Shown here: in pieces, positions 6,671-8,131 of the stretch
Layout: every line of letters begins with the position of its first letter
Position numbering within the stretch: position 1 is the stretch's first letter
NCBI GenBank assembly: GCA_044221805.1
Contig: JBGAOK010000123.1
Span: forward strand, 1-8,131
Length of the DNA: 8,131 nucleotides
Source: Meridianimarinicoccus sp044221805
Lineage (GTDB): Bacteria > Pseudomonadota > Alphaproteobacteria > Rhodobacterales > Rhodobacteraceae
Direction of reading: 5' to 3'
Position numbers and translations under genes: made by a program
The notes under the pieces: model-generated
What the model saw: the letters and a program-made list of their open reading frames with translations, nothing else
The model's database searches: none
What the model was told of the DNA's origin: nothing

Positions 6671-7962
6671 CACAGCTCTCCGGTGCGCTTGCGATAGAGG
6701 ATGTCCACGAGGACGGCGATCACGAGAACGATACCGACGACAATGTTCTGGAACGGCGCATCGACGCCGACCATCGCCATGCCGGACTGCAGCGACTGCA
6801 TGATCAGCGCGCCCAGGATGGCGCCGTGGATCGTGCCGAGCCCGCCCGACAGGGCCGTGCCGCCGATCACCGCCGCGGCGATGACCCGCAATTCGTCCAG
6901 CGTGCCGATGTCGTTCGAGTGGAACGACAGCCGGGCCGAGGCGACCACCGCCGACAGGGCGCAGAGGATGCCCATCATGACGAAGATCTTCACGGTCAGC
7001 AGCCGGGTGTTGATGCCCGAAAGCTCGGCCGCGTCGGGGTTGCCGCCGGCGGCGTAGATATAGCGCCCCAGCCGGGTGCGGGTGGCGATGATGGTCATGG
7101 CGACGGCGATGGCAATCAGCAGCAGGACCGAGATCGGCAGGCCATAGGCTGCGGTGACGCCTTCCGGCATGGTCTCGCCCCGGGCCTGATAGGCGCGTTC
7201 AAGGACGCGGGCCGGGATCTCATAGGCGTTCAGTGTGGCGACGAAGCCGAAGATGACGATGGCCGTCACTGCGCTCATCACCATCTCGGCCCAGCCGGGC
7301 TTGACCGGCTGTTCATGGGCGATCTTGTTGGACCGGGCCATCCACTGGGCGGCGATCGCCACCAGCGCGGCAATCGCGGCGACGATCCAGGACCAGAAGG
7401 CGCCCAGGGTGCCGCCGATGCCGCCGAACATCAGGAAGGTCGGGTCGAGCGGGCCGATGGTCTGCCCCGAGGTGATGTACCAGGCCACGTTGCGCCACAC
7501 CAGCAGGCCGCCCAGGGTCACGATGAAGGCCGGGATGCCGAGATAGCCGACCAGATAGCCATGGAAGCCGCCGATCAGCGCGCCGACCACGATGCCGGCC
7601 AGGATCGCGATCCAGGGGATCAGCGGGTTGCCGAGGCCGAGTCCGAAGCTCTGCGGCAGGATCTGGGTCTGGGTGATCGCCATCACCGCCGAGCAGGTCG
7701 CCAGCACCGAGCCGACCGAGAGGTCGATGTGCCGGGTCACGATCACGAAGACCATGCCGGTGGCCATGATCGCCACCGAGACGGTCTGGATCGTCAGGTT
7801 GAAGATGTTGCGCGGGGTCAGGAACTGGCCGCCGGTGATGACGTTGAAGATGATGCAGACGACGGCGAAGGCACCGACCATCCCGAGAAGACGGGTGTCG
7901 ATTTCCAGCGTCTGGAGCAGGCTGCGTTTCTGCGATGCGTGGAGAGAGGTGGCGTCGGACAT
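6670..7962 (-). CDS. xylH: Xylose ABC importer permease
   Basis: An inner-membrane channel subunit of a CUT2-type sugar importer. The 430-aa protein has a cytoplasmic N-tail of about 24 residues and then roughly ten hydrophobic segments (for example about 25-43, 58-76, 116-133, 143-160, 188-207, 228-245, 275-293, 323-342, 358-392 and 404-423). Family motifs are RHIDLSVGS (78-85 area) and GRYIYAAGGNPDAAELSGIN (299-318), the likely ATPase-contact loop. It is longer than E. coli XylH (about 390 aa). A hydrophilic linker (about 208-227) and a loop near 247-272 may account for part of the difference. The ATG at 7962 is preceded by AGGAG 10 nt upstream. An in-frame ATG at 8091 would add a 43-residue Arg/Pro-rich extension through a hairpin and is rejected. 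No binding-protein gene is visible. Confidence 0.93.
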   Translation of the reverse strand: MSDATSLHASQKRSLLQTLEIDTRLLGMVGAFAVVCIIFNVITGGQFLTPRNIFNLTIQTVSVAIMATGMVFVIVTRHIDLSVGSVLATCSAVMAITQTQILPQSFGLGLGNPLIPWIAILAGIVVGALIGGFHGYLVGYLGIPAFIVTLGGLLVWRNVAWYITSGQTIGPLDPTFLMFGGIGGTLGAFWSWIVAAIAALVAIAAQWMARSNKIAHEQPVKPGWAEMVMSAVTAIVIFGFVATLNAYEIPARVLERAYQARGETMPEGVTAAYGLPISVLLLIAIAVAMTIIATRTRLGRYIYAAGGNPDAAELSGINTRLLTVKIFVMMGILCALSAVVASARLSFHSNDIGTLDELRVIAAAVIGGTALSGGLGTIHGAILGALIMQSLQSGMAMVGVDAPFQNIVVGIVLVIAVLVDILYRKRTGEL

Positions 7963-7972
7963 GAGATCTTGG

Positions 7973-7977
7973 CTCCT
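7973..7977 (-). promoter_or_regulatory. Ribosome binding site deciding the xylH start
   Basis: AGGAG on the minus strand, 10 nt before the ATG at 7962. It is the strongest such site among the four xyl genes, in keeping with xylH being the one member that does not overlap an upstream gene in the window. Confidence 0.6.
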
Positions 7978-8027
7978 GAACGGGGCGAGGTCACGACTGC
8001 GGCGGGAATGGGGCATCCGCCGGCGAT

Positions 8028-8053
8028 GTGCCCGCACGCTGACGCGCGGGCAC
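8028..8053 (-). promoter_or_regulatory. Strong leader/intercistronic hairpin upstream of xylH
   Basis: On the minus strand, GTGCCCGC...GCGGGCAC form an 8-bp perfect stem that extends through a G-U pair to 11 bp and closes on a UCAG tetraloop. It has no U-tract after it, so it is more likely an mRNA 3'-end stabiliser or attenuator than a full terminator. It sits 65 bp before xylH. In many importer operons a hairpin after the binding-protein gene keeps that protein in excess over the permease. If xylF lies just beyond the right edge, this would fit that role. Confidence 0.5.
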
Positions 8054-8066
8054 GGATCCGTTGGGT

Positions 8067-8131
8067 GATCGAGGAACTTCCGATCCTTCACGGATCGAGG
8101 ACGTCCGATCCGGTCAGGGATCGAGGATCTG
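8067..8131. repeat. Tandem 26-bp repeats with palindromic cores, running off the window
   Basis: Units begin at 8067, 8093 and 8119, exactly 26 bp apart; the third is cut by the window edge. Each begins GATCGAGGA. The two complete units read GATC-GA-palindrome-GATCC, with the cores GGAACTTCC and GGACGTCC. A degenerate earlier unit at 8041-8066 keeps GATCCG in register. All three minus-strand frames lack a recognisable protein here, so the array is non-coding as far as can be seen. It lies between xylH and whatever precedes it. It may be an mRNA-structure element or a cooperative protein-binding array. Confidence 0.55.

Noticed and set aside
7963..8091. Longer xylH starting at the ATG at 8091
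   Set aside because: It adds 43 Arg/Pro-rich residues without permease similarity and runs through the hairpin and part of the repeat array. The ATG at 7962 has an AGGAG site.
8067..8131. CRISPR array interpretation of the 26-bp periodic repeats
   Set aside because: Repeated parts are too short, the spacing between conserved blocks is only about 7 bp with no unique spacer-sized segment, and no cas gene is present.
8041..8131. C-terminal end of xylF inside the window
   Set aside because: Two minus-strand frames have early stops and the third is the open xylH leader frame. None reads as a sugar-binding protein terminus.

Overview
This is GC-rich DNA with dense, tightly packed genes and strong G/C bias at third codon positions. 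Protein similarity (class II xylose isomerase with an NIEQGH metal-site motif, single-domain XylG-type ATPase, a conserved 106-aa family, CobQ of the aerobic B12 pathway) points to an alphaproteobacterium, most likely Rhodobacteraceae (Paracoccus/Rhodobacter-like). This placement is recall-based inference. The window looks like ordinary chromosome; I see no mobile element, tRNA, rRNA or CRISPR array.

Left part (1-2286): the first 355 codons of cobQ (adenosylcobyric acid synthase) run off the left edge on the minus strand. Upstream of it, also on the minus strand, is a 106-aa protein of unknown function. A strong hairpin separates the two. A relatively AT-rich divergent promoter region (1513-1722) follows, and then efp (elongation factor P) reads rightward.

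Middle (2287-3186): a structured, gene-free spacer of about 200 bp leads into a glutathione S-transferase gene on the plus strand. It converges on the xyl operon, and a two-part hairpin in the 84-bp gap can serve as terminator for both sides.

Right part (3187-8131): a minus-strand xylose uptake and catabolism operon, in transcription order xylH (permease), xylG (ATPase), xylB (xylulokinase), xylA (xylose isomerase). All three junctions overlap (TGATG, TGATG, ATGA), so the four genes are probably translationally coupled. The proteins form a pathway: XylGH with an unseen binding protein imports D-xylose, XylA isomerises it to D-xylulose, and XylB phosphorylates that to xylulose 5-phosphate for the pentose phosphate pathway. 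The binding-protein gene (xylF) is not in the window and probably lies just beyond the right edge. Ahead of xylH there is a strong 11-bp hairpin and then a tandem array of 26-bp units with palindromic cores that continues off the right edge. These non-coding elements are the least explained part of the window. No wholly new system is evident.
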